This document shows, piece after piece, positions 39,703-48,956 of a stretch of 64,000 nucleotides of DNA (the stretch's first letter is position 1; each line of letters starts with the position of its first letter). The stretch comes from Arthrobacter cheniae. Lineage in GTDB: Bacteria; Actinomycetota; Actinomycetes; Actinomycetales; Micrococcaceae. The translations under genes were made by a program, and so were the position numbers. The stretch lies in contig NZ_QZVT01000011.1 in the NCBI RefSeq assembly GCF_003602275.1, forward strand, positions 1-64,000, read 5' to 3'. Below the pieces are notes generated by a model. That model worked only from the letters and a program-made list of their open reading frames with translations. It did not search any database and was not told the origin of the DNA.

Positions 39703-41004
39703 TCAGTAGGTGGTGAGCAGGCGGGCGAGCACCTTGGAGCCGAAACGTAGCGAGTCCGCGGGTACTCGTTCGTCCACGCCGTGGAACATCCCCGTGAAAT
39801 CGAGTTCGTCGGGCAGCTGCAGGGGCGCGAAGCCGTAGCCGGTGATGCCGAGGCGACTCAACGACTTGTTGTCCGTGCCACCGGAGAGTGTGTAGGGCAG
39901 CACCTTGGCTCCCGGGTCCTCGGCATGCAGCGCGTCGATCATCGAGTCCACCAGGTTCCCGGCGAACGGCACCTCGAGGGAGGTGTCCTTGTGCTCATAG
40001 GTGACGTCGACGCCTTCACCCGCGAGCCCACGGATGATCTCGAGTACCTGGTCCTGCTGCCCCGGGAGCGTCCGTACGTCGATGAGCGCCTCGGCCGTGC
40101 CCGGAATGACGTTGTGCTTGTAACCGCTCTTGAGGACCGTCGGGTTCGCGGTGTTCTGCAGGGTCGCTCCGACGAAGCGTGCCACCGTTCCCAGCTCCCG
40201 AAGCAGGATGTCAGGGTTGTCGGGGTCGAACTCCACACCCGTGAGCTCGGTGACGCCGTCGAGGAACTGCCGCGTGGTGGGGGTCAGCTCGATGGGCCAG
40301 GAGTAGTCGCCGATACGCGTGACTGCTCGGGCGAGGGCGGTCACGGCGTTATCGGTGTTGATCTGTGAACCATGACCGGCCCGGCCGTGCGCCACCAGCC
40401 GTAGCCAGGAGATGCCCTTCTCGGCCGTCTGGAGCAGGTAGGTCCGCTGGCCGCCGATGGTCGCGGAGAACCCCCCGACCTCGGAGATGGCCTCGGAGGC
40501 ACCCTCGAAGACCTCGGGCTTGTTGTCGACCAGCCAGGAGGCGCCGTAGGCGCCGCCGGCCTCCTCGTCGGCGAAGAACCCGAAGATCAGGTCCCGCTGC
40601 GGCTTGATCCCGTCGCGCTGCATGGAGCGGAGGACGGACAGGATCATGGCGTCCATGTCCTTCATGTCGACGGCGCCGCGGCCCCAGATCAGCCCGTCCT
40701 TCTCCTCGCCGCCGAAGGGATCGACCGTCCAGTCCTCCTTCTGCGCCGGGACGACGTCGAGGTGGCCATGGACCACGAGCGCGGGCAGCGACGAATCGGA
40801 GCCCTCCATGCGTGCGACGACGGAGGTACGTCCGGGCGCTGCCTCGAACAACTGCGTGGACAGGCCCACCTCCTCGATGAGGGCCGCTGTGTACTCGGCG
40901 GCCTGCCGCTCGCCCGGCCCTGCGTTGTCGCCGAAGTTCGAGGTATCGAAGCGGATCAGTTCCTGGCAGATCCTGACGACTTCATCTTCGGGGGTAATGC
41001 CCAC
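39703..41004 (-). CDS. M20 family metallopeptidase (ArgE/DapE/CPG2-like)
   Basis: A 433-residue two-zinc hydrolase. Metal ligands lie in VVHGHLDVVP, GRGAVDMKD and the catalytic Glu pair in FFADEEAGG; a dimerisation domain (about 190-310) with HGRAGHGSQ follows, and the last ligand His is in GMFHGVDERVP. It removes amino acids or acyl groups from a small substrate, identity unknown. AGGAGG lies five bases before the GTG start. M. tuberculosis Rv2141c occupies a similar place near uppP. Confidence 0.9.
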   Translation of the reverse strand: MGITPEDEVVRICQELIRFDTSNFGDNAGPGERQAAEYTAALIEEVGLSTQLFEAAPGRTSVVARMEGSDSSLPALVVHGHLDVVPAQKEDWTVDPFGGEEKDGLIWGRGAVDMKDMDAMILSVLRSMQRDGIKPQRDLIFGFFADEEAGGAYGASWLVDNKPEVFEGASEAISEVGGFSATIGGQRTYLLQTAEKGISWLRLVAHGRAGHGSQINTDNAVTALARAVTRIGDYSWPIELTPTTRQFLDGVTELTGVEFDPDNPDILLRELGTVARFVGATLQNTANPTVLKSGYKHNVIPGTAEALIDVRTLPGQQDQVLEIIRGLAGEGVDVTYEHKDTSLEVPFAGNLVDSMIDALHAEDPGAKVLPYTLSGGTDNKSLSRLGITGYGFAPLQLPDELDFTGMFHGVDERVPADSLRFGSKVLARLLTTY

Positions 41005-41257
41005 GTGGTCCTCCTGGGTAGCGGTTGCTCTCCCAGCCTACCGAGAGTGCGGGCCGGCAGGATCTCCTTCGTCGCGGCCTTGCAGGGGCGGCAATGGCTT
41101 CCGCGGCAAGCAGCCGACGGCACCCGGTGTTTCCGTCCCATGGTCGATGGTCGTACATCATCCGGCTTGGAGTGGATGCGCAGCCCACACCCTCCGCGCT
41201 TCGGACCTGACGCCGTCACCCTCACAGGGACCGCAGTAACACCGGTGGGAAGAAGCC
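41005..41257. other. Intergenic region upstream of the M20 peptidase
   Basis: No gene is supported in this 253-bp gap between two minus-strand genes. On the minus strand a TAGGCT element about 30 bases before the peptidase start could be its -10 box. I see no T-rich terminator for the MFS gene. Confidence 0.4.
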
Positions 41258-42787
41258 TCAGATCTGACGTTGTTCGACGTCCTCACCGATCGCAGATGTC
41301 GGAGGTGACTGTTCGGACGGGTCCTCAACTGTGCGTGAGTAGGACTTCGATACACGCCGGTAGGCGGGGCTGAGGAAAGCCAGAAGAGCAGCCAGGATCA
41401 TGATGATTCCAGCGATGAAGAACACCAGGGCGATCCCGCGGGAGACACCCTCCCCCAGAAGTGGTGCCAGGCGCACTGAGCCTTCAGCGGATCGCGCGTA
41501 CGGAATGATCCAGAACTGGGCGATCGGTGCGACGAGGAACGCGGTGACCGGGGCCGCGGCCGACTCGAAGGCCATGGCGAATCCGAAGACCCGCCCCTGC
41601 CGCTCGAGGGGCACGGTCCGCTGAATCACCGTCTGTTCGGCAGCTTCCACGAAGGGCACCAGGGCGAGGTACAACCAGATTCCGGCGACGTACAACCACG
41701 CCCACTCCCGCACCGTGAAAAGCGCTCCAAGGACGCCCATCGCGATCACGGCGACGAGCATGGTCCGCAGCGGATTGGAACCGAGACCGAACTTGCCGAT
41801 CAGTGCCCCTCCCACGATGAAACCCGTCGCACCGAGCGCGAAGAAGATCCCCCACAGCTCGACCGGAAACAGTTCCAGGCCGTACGGGTCCATCAGAGCC
41901 ATATACACGCCACCAACGAAATTGTTGAAGGTAGAGAACAGGATCAGCGCGAACAGGCCGGCGATGGCCAGCACTGCGGCAAGCGAGCCACGAAGGTCGA
42001 ATCCTCCGTGTGCATCGGTCGCTGCCGGGCGCACCTCCTCGGGCATACGCAGTGTGAGCAGGTGGGCAAGAGCCAACGCTGTGAGCGCTACGGCGATGAG
42101 GACCGTCCAGCCCATGCCCAACAGGCCCACCGAGAGTCCGGAGAGCACCGAGGTGATGATGAACATCAGCCCCTGCACCATGCCCACCAGCCCATTGGCA
42201 TTAGCGCGTCGGTCCGGTTCGATCAGGATGGTCACCGTCGTGGAAAGAGCGATATTACGCATGTTCTCGACGACGGCGCCGATCAGGATGACCAGGGTGA
42301 ACACCCAGAACCAGGGCTGCGTCAGGTCCAGCAACCAGTTGGTGGGTGTCAGCAGGAACATCGCTCCGGCAAGCACGAACATCACCAGGGTGAAGCCGCC
42401 GGCGAAACGCATGACTGCCAGCTTGCGGTATCGATCGACGTACGTGCCGAAGCTGATGCTGGAAAGTGCGATCAACAGCATGTACGCACCGCCGACCACC
42501 CCGGTAGCGATCACGTTGCGGGTCTCCAGGTACACCCAGAACGTCAGGGCGAACCACAGGAAGCTGGTCGTTATATTGGCAAGACCTGTGTTCACCAGGA
42601 TGCCGGTGAACGTTCGGGACCGCTCCGCCGGGGTGCGCAGGACCATGTCGACCGTCTCGCCGTCGACCGGTGGAGAAACCCCGCTGTCCCTGTCGGCAGT
42701 GGAGCTCGGAACTTCATCCTCAGGACGATCGCTACCGATGAGTGGAGACGCAGCGGCCCGAGGCGGGGATGGGTCCTGCCCGGTCAT
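41258..42787 (-). CDS. MFS transporter
   Basis: The 509-residue membrane protein has a polar N-terminal extension of about 55 residues, then roughly twelve hydrophobic helices. The loop between helices 2 and 3 reads FGTYVDRYRKLAVM, the typical MFS GxxxDRxGR-like signature in degenerate form. The C-terminal tail is polar. It resembles the MFS_3/enterobactin-exporter-like group, so export of a small molecule is likely, substrate unknown. TACACT seven bases before the ATG suggests leaderless transcription. Confidence 0.88.
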   Translation of the reverse strand: MTGQDPSPPRAAASPLIGSDRPEDEVPSSTADRDSGVSPPVDGETVDMVLRTPAERSRTFTGILVNTGLANITTSFLWFALTFWVYLETRNVIATGVVGGAYMLLIALSSISFGTYVDRYRKLAVMRFAGGFTLVMFVLAGAMFLLTPTNWLLDLTQPWFWVFTLVILIGAVVENMRNIALSTTVTILIEPDRRANANGLVGMVQGLMFIITSVLSGLSVGLLGMGWTVLIAVALTALALAHLLTLRMPEEVRPAATDAHGGFDLRGSLAAVLAIAGLFALILFSTFNNFVGGVYMALMDPYGLELFPVELWGIFFALGATGFIVGGALIGKFGLGSNPLRTMLVAVIAMGVLGALFTVREWAWLYVAGIWLYLALVPFVEAAEQTVIQRTVPLERQGRVFGFAMAFESAAAPVTAFLVAPIAQFWIIPYARSAEGSVRLAPLLGEGVSRGIALVFFIAGIIMILAALLAFLSPAYRRVSKSYSRTVEDPSEQSPPTSAIGEDVEQRQI

Positions 42788-42869
42788 GTGCCTCAGTGTA
42801 CTGACAACCAGTAAGGGCAGAACAGGGCGGAACCGTGTGGCACGCAGCGATTCCGCACACGGGACCTAA

Positions 42870-43445
42870 CGTCAGCTGATGTCGCGACCCGGCAACCACG
42901 GATGCTCCGATGTGGAATACCTGAATCAGCGCGACTGCGACGACGATCACGACCGAAACGAGGTTTGCTGCCAGTGGGGTGAGCGCGTGCGCCCAGAGCA
43001 CCCTGGACGTCGCGATGGGCATGAATCGGAACGCTCGAAGATTTCGCGCGGCATGTCGAGGAACAGCCGGCATGCGGCGTAGGCGATGCCTGAGGCGATC
43101 GTAACGAGCAGGATCGCGATGCGGTCGTCGAGGTGTTCGGCTCCGTCGAGGTACCGCGCGGTGAGCAGGACCGTGCTGCCTCGGCTTGCCGGTTGTTCGA
43201 CGGTGTGCCACACCTCCGGGCGCGCCTGGGGATCGAGCCGATTCATCGGTGGATCGAGGAATATGACCGGCGGGTTTTTATCAGGCTCGTTGCAAGGTCG
43301 AGTCGGCGACGGAGTAGGCCTCGAGTAGGTGCCAATGCGGGCCTTGTCCTGCTTCTTCTGCCCGAAGCTTCGGACAAACGCGCTCGAGCAGCCGGCGTCA
43401 ACTACAAGTTGGCTCACCGCTCCCCCCGCTCGTGCTGAAACCATG
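42870..43445 (-). pseudogene. Decayed drrAB-like ABC transporter (ATPase plus permease remnant)
   Basis: Reading across frames on the minus strand gives an ATPase remnant: DKARIGTYS, then RRRLDLATSLI in another frame, then PPVIFLDPPMNRLDPQARP and TVLLTARYLDGAEHLDDRIAIL. Intact DrrA-type ATPases read FLDEPTTGLDP here, so the Walker B Glu is lost. The sequence passes directly into permease-like blocks (LFLDMPREIFER, then after a shift FRFMPIATSRVLWAHALTPLAANL, about 43031-42882) with the hydrophobic stretch of an ABC-2 permease. At least three frame changes and the missing N-terminus of the ATPase and C-terminus of the permease make this a remnant. Confidence 0.8.
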
Positions 43446-43482
43446 AAGGGACGGAGGCTAAGAGCAATGGAACGGGGATGTG

Positions 43483-43755
43483 ATGAACGCCGACGAGCAG
43501 AGGAAGCAACTCGCGCAGATCGTGCTCGAGGAGAACCTTGATCTATCCCTTGTGTGGGTGGGGTACTTTCGCATCTCGGGTAGCGCGAACGAGAAGGACT
43601 TCAGGCTGTACGCAGCCGGAGAGTGCCAGCTCCCCACGCCACAGCGGGACCTGATCTCCCTGGCGCTCCGCCAGCTTGCGACCGACCACCAGGAAGCGCT
43701 CGAGCGCCAGGTCGATCGTGAACGATCACAGCATCTTCACGATCACGGCGATTGA
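43483..43755 (+). CDS. Small conserved protein, paralogue of the 50.5-kb gene
   Basis: The 90-residue product contains LVWVGYFRISGSANEKDF, LPTPQRDLISLALRQL and a charged helical tail. It aligns without gaps over the middle 56 residues with the protein encoded at 50482, sharing W, YF, G, E, Y, G, LP, RD, IS and A in order. No family function is known to me. GGGGATG precedes the ATG; a GTG immediately before is also possible. It lies at the left edge of the decayed region. Confidence 0.65.
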   Translation: MNADEQRKQLAQIVLEENLDLSLVWVGYFRISGSANEKDFRLYAAGECQLPTPQRDLISLALRQLATDHQEALERQVDRERSQHLHDHGD

Positions 43756-44354
43756 ATCAGCTCCTCCGAGCGCTGCGCCGCGGCCGCTCGCTGCGCTCGC
43801 CGGCGGGGTGGCATGACCACGAGAACGGCGATCGTCAGGCGATGAACTGCACCTAAGCCTCGGTCAGGACGGCACTCCCATCTCCACGTACTCGGGCGCC
43901 GAATTTCCCACAGAAAGTGTACGCATAGAAGGAGTGCGGCTTGGTTTCGTCTATGGATCTCTAGGTTCCAGCACACCAGGACGAGACATCGCTACTCCCC
44001 GCACTGGCGCTCCACTGCTGTCCTGCGACCCTGTCTCCTAATCCGTAACGCTTCAGACGGAGTGAAGAACAACATCTGCCGTGCTCTTGGGACGAGTCAT
44101 GTCTCCATCATTCGTATCGGCGGCCGCAGGCCACGTGCAGTGGCACCACGAGGCACTCCGAGCCTGGAACCTGCTGGGAGATCTGAGCCTGAGCCGCCTC
44201 CGCTGTTTCATACCGGTCCACCGCGCGGTGCGCATGGAACCACCTGGGGCCGCCGACTACCGCCACCGAGCAGCCCGGAAAGGGCAAGTGGCCGGTGATC
44301 ACCGACGTCGCGCTGGTGCAGGAATGAGCAGGATGACGGCCTTTGCATGAACAG
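43756..44354. other. Gene-free stretch in the decayed region
   Basis: About 600 bp with no open frame that resembles a known family. A minus-strand stretch (44108-44359) is open and reads moderately like protein (PRWFHAHRAVDRYETAEAAQ) but has no support. I treat it as decayed or unassigned sequence. Confidence 0.5.
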
Positions 44355-44655
44355 GCCATGACTGGATTGCGACTTCAGGGCGGCGATGATCTTCTGCTGT
44401 CCGTTCTCGAGGCATCCATGAGGGTGCCGGAACCGCCGATGGCAGTGCCGAACCCGTCGGACACGTCGGTGTAGGTCTGCGTCATCGTGGGACCCCAGGT
44501 GAAGTCGGGGTTCACATTGGCGGATGCCTCGGCGAGGACGTCGTAGATCTGCTGCCCGCCGTAGTAGTCGACGCCGCCCGCGAGGGCTTCGAGCTCGGTC
44601 GCGGACTTCGCAGCCGGGTACAGGTCACCGAGCTCATTGGCGAGCGCAAGCAACA
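44355..44655 (-). pseudogene. C-terminal remnant of a carbohydrate ABC transporter solute-binding protein
   Basis: The minus strand encodes ANELGDLYPAAKSATE, GGVDYYGGQQIYDVLAEASANVN and WGPTMTQTYTDVSDGFGTAIGG, the typical C-terminal part of sugar-binding lipoproteins. A one-base frameshift in the codons after GTLMDA moves the ending LENGQQKIIAALKSQ into the next frame. The first 300 or so residues are absent; a hairpin marks the upstream break. Confidence 0.75.
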
Positions 44656-44687
44656 GCGCCCCACCCTCTTCGTGAGGGTGGGGCGCT
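44655..44687. terminator. Strong hairpin, 14-bp stem
   Basis: AGCGCCCCACCCTC pairs perfectly with its complement around a five-base loop, followed on the plus strand by TTTCGTCGTT. It sits exactly at the broken upstream edge of the solute-binding-protein remnant and before the GT-C-like gene. It is probably the terminator of a lost plus-strand gene. Confidence 0.75.
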
Positions 44688-44758
44688 TTCGTCGTTATCG
44701 GGATGCTCGCGGGACCTGCGTATGCTTGAGGGCGACGTCTGGGTCTCAAGGGGAAACG

Positions 44759-46468
44759 ATGAGCATAACTGAACGCAGCTCTCTGTCACGTTCATCCGAT
44801 GGATACCCGGCGATGGCGCCGGCGCGCCACTTGTCGCGCAAGGTGGGCGGCCAGTGGGCGGTTAGGCTTCCAACTCTCGCGGGACTCGCCTTCTGCGCGA
44901 TCGTGCTGTGGTCACTCATCGTGAACCTGGTGGCACCACACTATGGTGCGTCGACGTACAACACCGGATGGGCCCTCGCTGCCAGCGCGGCAGTGCTCGC
45001 GATCATGGGGGGCGCCTTCTCGGCCGTGTCAAAGGTCGCGCCTCTGGCCACACGGAACCGGTGGCTGACCACACTGGCATGGGTGGCAGTTTGGTCCGTG
45101 CTTCTCGCCGTGCAGATGAGAGTCTCCTACGCGGTGCGGATCCCACCTGACTGGGATTCTTACGCCATCTTCTGGGACGCCTCGGGGCTTGCCACCGGTG
45201 CTATAGAGCATGTCAGCCCGTACTTTCAGATCAACCCGAACAACCTACTCCTAACCCTGCTGCTGGCAAGCTACTTCGAGTACGTTCTCTCGCTCGGCTT
45301 CTCTGACCTCAGTATGGCCACAGCGTTCCTCAACGGGATCATCCTGTTCGCCGGCACGATCCTGACCTACTATGCGACGCGGATGCTCGGCGGCAGGAAA
45401 GCAGCAGCCTTCTCTCTGATCCCATGCACCGCGCTCCTCGTGCTCTCTCCCTGGGCGACTACCTTCTACTCGGACACGACCAGCGTCCTGTTCACATCCC
45501 TGATCCTTTGCCTCCTAGTAAGGGCGCGGAGGACGAACAAAGCAACGGTCCGGATACTGTTGTGGGTCCTTGCCGGGTTCGCGGCCGCAGTCGGATACGG
45601 GATCAAACCCACCGTCATCATCTGCCTGGTCGCGGCTGCCATCACGGCGCTCTGCCTACTGCCCGCGAGGAAGAGCGCCGCGTCCCTCCTGCTAGGCATC
45701 ATGATCGTCGGCGGAAGCTTTTATGGAGGGCACAAACTCATCGCTCACATGGAGCGGAACAACTCTGCGGTGAACTTCGACCTGCAGTCCAACCCGGTCG
45801 CCATGAACCCTGGGCACTTCCTCAAAGTCGGATCGCAGTCCACGCAAGGCCCGTACGGGCGTTTCTACGGAGCCTACAACCAACGCGACTACCTCGACAC
45901 AGTTAGGGTCAAAGGATCGGAAGCGAAACTCCGCGCCGGCCTCGCCGTCTACGCCGACCGGGTCTCCGACATGGGGCCACTCGGTTACACTGCGTTCCTC
46001 AACAACAAGCTCGCGTGGGTCATGGGCGACGGATCCTTCTTCACCTGGGGCGAAGGAAGAGTCACTTCGGACAACTTCATCTCCCAGCAGCCGAGCGATC
46101 AAGCCATCCAAGACCTCTTCGGGAACAAGCGCCCCAACCACCAGTGGATGATGTCGATCTGGCAGGGAACATGGTTCGTCGTACTCTCCCTTGTCGCTGC
46201 GCCGCTTCTCCTGCGCACCCGTAGTTTGATGCGGCCCGAAGTGTCAGCAATCCGCATTGCCCTGCTGGGACTCATCGTCTTTCTGATGCTGTTCGAGGCC
46301 AGGGCAAGGTTCCTGTATCTGTATGCCCCGTACTTCATCGTTCTGGCCTCACTGTCCTACCCTGTCCTGGTGGAGGTCGTAGGCAGGCGTTGCCGTGTCC
46401 GGTATGGGAGGAACACCGAGGCCGGGTCGGCACGGCATCCCGCCGGGCTGCCCCGGCTGACGCGTTGA
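44759..46468 (+). CDS. Polytopic membrane protein, GT-C glycosyltransferase-like
   Basis: The 569-residue product has about eleven to twelve hydrophobic helices. An acidic extracytoplasmic loop after the third or fourth helix reads RIPPDWDSYAIFWDASGLATG, the kind of early-loop Asp motif used by GT-C enzymes that take lipid-phosphate sugars. A soluble loop of about 110 residues (about 360-470) lies before the last helices. It resembles the GT39/ArnT-type wall-polymer or protein glycosyltransferases in shape only; the substrate is unknown. AAGGGGA precedes the ATG and TATGCT at 44721 could be its -10. It is intact inside a region of broken genes. Confidence 0.7.
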   Translation: MSITERSSLSRSSDGYPAMAPARHLSRKVGGQWAVRLPTLAGLAFCAIVLWSLIVNLVAPHYGASTYNTGWALAASAAVLAIMGGAFSAVSKVAPLATRNRWLTTLAWVAVWSVLLAVQMRVSYAVRIPPDWDSYAIFWDASGLATGAIEHVSPYFQINPNNLLLTLLLASYFEYVLSLGFSDLSMATAFLNGIILFAGTILTYYATRMLGGRKAAAFSLIPCTALLVLSPWATTFYSDTTSVLFTSLILCLLVRARRTNKATVRILLWVLAGFAAAVGYGIKPTVIICLVAAAITALCLLPARKSAASLLLGIMIVGGSFYGGHKLIAHMERNNSAVNFDLQSNPVAMNPGHFLKVGSQSTQGPYGRFYGAYNQRDYLDTVRVKGSEAKLRAGLAVYADRVSDMGPLGYTAFLNNKLAWVMGDGSFFTWGEGRVTSDNFISQQPSDQAIQDLFGNKRPNHQWMMSIWQGTWFVVLSLVAAPLLLRTRSLMRPEVSAIRIALLGLIVFLMLFEARARFLYLYAPYFIVLASLSYPVLVEVVGRRCRVRYGRNTEAGSARHPAGLPRLTR

Positions 46469-46478
46469 CAGTGTCAAC
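46464..46478. promoter_or_regulatory. Perfect 15-bp palindrome at the end of the GT-C-like gene
   Basis: GTTGACA-G-TGTCAAC spans the stop codon of the membrane protein gene. The one-base centre is too tight for an RNA hairpin, so a protein-binding site is more likely than a terminator. Role unknown. Confidence 0.3.
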
Positions 46479-46601
46479 ATGCACGCAATCCGGGAATGTA
46501 ACCGGGAGTGTCCGAGTTCACTACATCAAGCGCCTCAGCCCTCTGAGTTAGGTCGCAGAGTAAGCCGAGCAGAGTTTTCAAGTCCCTTAGGACCGTCCGT
46601 C

Positions 46602-47502
46602 CTAGTCGAGGAAATCCGCGGCGTTGCTATCGGCGTCGTTGGCGAGGTGGCCGTATGTGTCGACCGTGTTTTGGATCGTCTCATGGCCGAGCCTCGCCTG
46701 GATGACGGGCAGGGGCACGCCCTTGACGATGACCCAGCTGGCGCGTGTGTGTCGGAGGTCGTGCGGCGTGGGTGCCTGGTCAAGTCGAGGCGACGCGGCG
46801 GGGTCGGTGAGTTCGGCGATGGTCGGGCCCCGAACAAGCGGTGGAACTGGGTGTTGCGCAGCGCTCCCCCGCTGGCGTTGGTGAAGACCAGCTCGTCGTT
46901 GCGCAGCGGTGCCAGCTGCTGGTCGATCATTTCGGTGAGGGATAGCTGCATTGAGACCTGCCGCCGGCTTTTGGGGGCCATGGGTCCGCCGATCGCCCAG
47001 CCGCCGTCACTGAGCTTCCACGCCCTCGTGACGTGCACGGTGTACCGGCCGGAGGCGTCCTTGCGAATGTCGCGCCGGCGCAGCGCCGGCGCCTCACTAA
47101 AGCGCAACCCTGTCGCGGCGAAGATCCGGACGAGGGTGGCGTACTGGGAGTCGATCGTCTCGGCAATGTGCTCGACGTCCGCCTTCGTCAGGACCACGCC
47201 CTCGCGCGTCCTCACGCTCGAGCGGGGCGCGCGGATCCCCTTGGCCAAGTTCTCGGTGAGGTGGCGCTGGCGGACTGCAGTCTCGAGCGCGGCCGAGAGC
47301 AGCGCGTGAATGTTCTTCTGGTTTTGTCCGCGACGCCCATCCCCTCGAACCAAGTGAGCACCTGCCCGAGGGAGAGCTTGTCGACGGGGATGGAGCCGAG
47401 CGGGGCCTCGATGTGGTTCTCGTGCAGTCGGCGGTAGCGGGCGCGGGTCCGGGACTCGATGCCGGTGATTCCGTAGATGTGGTGGCGGACGACGTCGCGC
47501 AC
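46602..47502 (-). pseudogene. Broken tyrosine recombinase/integrase 1
   Basis: Three frames together give most of a phage-type integrase. The first (to about 47325) encodes the core-binding segment ESRTRARYRRLHENHIEAPLG. A lost base in an A-run (47322-47325) shifts to the main frame with ATGLRFSEAPAL (catalytic Arg) and FTNASGGALRNTQFHRLF. A second shift near 46830 moves to HDLRHTRASW, LGHETIQ and the nucleophile in VDTYGHL. The N-terminal arm domain is missing. It cannot make an active enzyme. Confidence 0.88.
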
Positions 47503-47521
47503 TCAGGGCGAGGTTGAGCGC

Positions 47522-47716
47522 ATGACGGACCGCCGTCTGCGCCATATCGTGAACGTCACAAGCTTCCTGGTGGCGTTGCTCGCATCCCTGGGCTTCGCCG
47601 GACTCGGCCTGCGCATCAGCCCGTTCGCCCTGATGCCCTTCGTCCTCATTGGCGGCTACGTCGTGAACTCCGTCCTCCCCCGGTTTAGCAGTCGAGACAA
47701 GTCACGCCGCCACTAG
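47522..47716 (+). CDS. Tiny two-helix membrane protein
   Basis: The 64-residue product has two hydrophobic segments (about 10-30 and 33-52) between basic ends (MTDRRLRH and SSRDKSRRH), so both termini are probably cytoplasmic. GAGG lies eight bases before the ATG. No family is recognised. It is divergent from integrase remnant 1 and could be part of the same lost element. Confidence 0.5.
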   Translation: MTDRRLRHIVNVTSFLVALLASLGFAGLGLRISPFALMPFVLIGGYVVNSVLPRFSSRDKSRRH

Positions 47717-47955
47717 GACTGCATCCACTCTGTCTTGAATGACGGGTGGCCCCGACATGGAGCCTCGATGAGCTCGAGCATCGTCCACATGTAGTCCTGG
47801 TCTCCCGCGACGGCGACCTCGTGTTCTCCGTCCCAGCCGTGACGGTCACGGAAAACCGGGCAGGGGTCCTTCCGCCGCGCTGGTCCGTGCGGCTGCCATC
47901 CTCTGAGGGGCAAACCGGCGTGGCGGGACTCCCGTCCACCGCGCACACTGGGTCC

Positions 47956-48867
47956 ATGGCGCACCGGCGAGCCGCACTCATCTTGGGACTGGTGCTGGCG
48001 TGTGCTGCTCTCGTTCTCGTCGTGCTGTACCCGCTGGCCTTTGCGACGCCATTCTTCTCCCGGGACCGGCCCGCGGCCAGCGCCGGCGGCCCGGTGCCGC
48101 CGGTCGCCGAGCCACCGATCGTACGCCTGGCGATTGCCGGCGACACCGGGACCGGAGACGCCGCCGAATACGCTACGGCCGATCGCATGCGCGCTGAGAG
48201 CCGGGAGGATCCCTACGATGCGCTGATCCTGCTCGGTGACCTGATCTACGAGGACGGAGAGGCCGAGCTGACCGAGCGCTTCGTCTCCGAGCCGTTCGCC
48301 CCGATCATCGACCGCGGTGCCGAACTGCTGCCGGTGCTGGGAAACCATGACTACGACAGCGGTGAACAACGACAGATCCTCGAACACCTCGGCCGCCAGA
48401 GCCCCTGGTACACGGAACAGGTGGGTCCGGTACGGGTACTCGTGATGGATTCCGTACGTGTGGAGGACGAGGAACAGACGAGATGGCTGCGAACGGCACT
48501 GGCGGAACCGCAACCACCGGGGGCCTGGACAGTGGTCGCGATGCACCACCCGGCGTACTCCGCCGGCCATCACGGCTCCGACCAGGCGGTTCGCGACGCG
48601 TGGAGTCCCCTGTTCGCGGCAGCGGGCGTTCCGCTCGTGCTGGCCGGGCATGACCACGACTACCAGCGCTCGACTCCGCAGGACGGCGTGACCTATGTCG
48701 TTTCGGGAGCGGGTGCGAAACTGCGTTCGACCGGTCGCCGGGACTTCACCGCGGTGAGCAGTTCGACGCTGCACTACGTCGATCTGCTGGTCTACGAGGA
48801 CCGCCTCGTCGGCAGGGCGATCGACCCGTCGGGCCGGCTCGTCGACAGCTTCACCATCGGCCGATGA
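47956..48867 (+). CDS. Membrane-anchored metallophosphoesterase (purple acid phosphatase-like)
   Basis: A 303-residue protein with an N-terminal membrane helix (about 7-30) and a calcineurin-like phosphoesterase domain outside the membrane. The metal motifs appear in order: AGDTGTGDA, GDLIYEDG, GNHDY, AMHHPAY and AGHDHDYQR. It should hydrolyse phosphate esters with two bound metals. The open frame extends 70 codons upstream, but MAHRRAALILG is the natural start of an anchor. No good ribosome-binding site is visible; CACACT lies six bases upstream. Confidence 0.87.
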   Translation: MAHRRAALILGLVLACAALVLVVLYPLAFATPFFSRDRPAASAGGPVPPVAEPPIVRLAIAGDTGTGDAAEYATADRMRAESREDPYDALILLGDLIYEDGEAELTERFVSEPFAPIIDRGAELLPVLGNHDYDSGEQRQILEHLGRQSPWYTEQVGPVRVLVMDSVRVEDEEQTRWLRTALAEPQPPGAWTVVAMHHPAYSAGHHGSDQAVRDAWSPLFAAAGVPLVLAGHDHDYQRSTPQDGVTYVVSGAGAKLRSTGRRDFTAVSSSTLHYVDLLVYEDRLVGRAIDPSGRLVDSFTIGR

Positions 48868-48956
48868 GTACACGCCGCAGAGTCTAACCGTACGGGCAGG
48901 GTCAGATGCCACCGCCAGTCCGCACACATGGGTGGAAACCCCAACCAGGAGGAACC

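Noticed and set aside
44108-44359. Open minus-strand frame upstream of the solute-binding remnant
   Set aside because: No ribosome-binding site, no family pattern and it lies in a decayed region.
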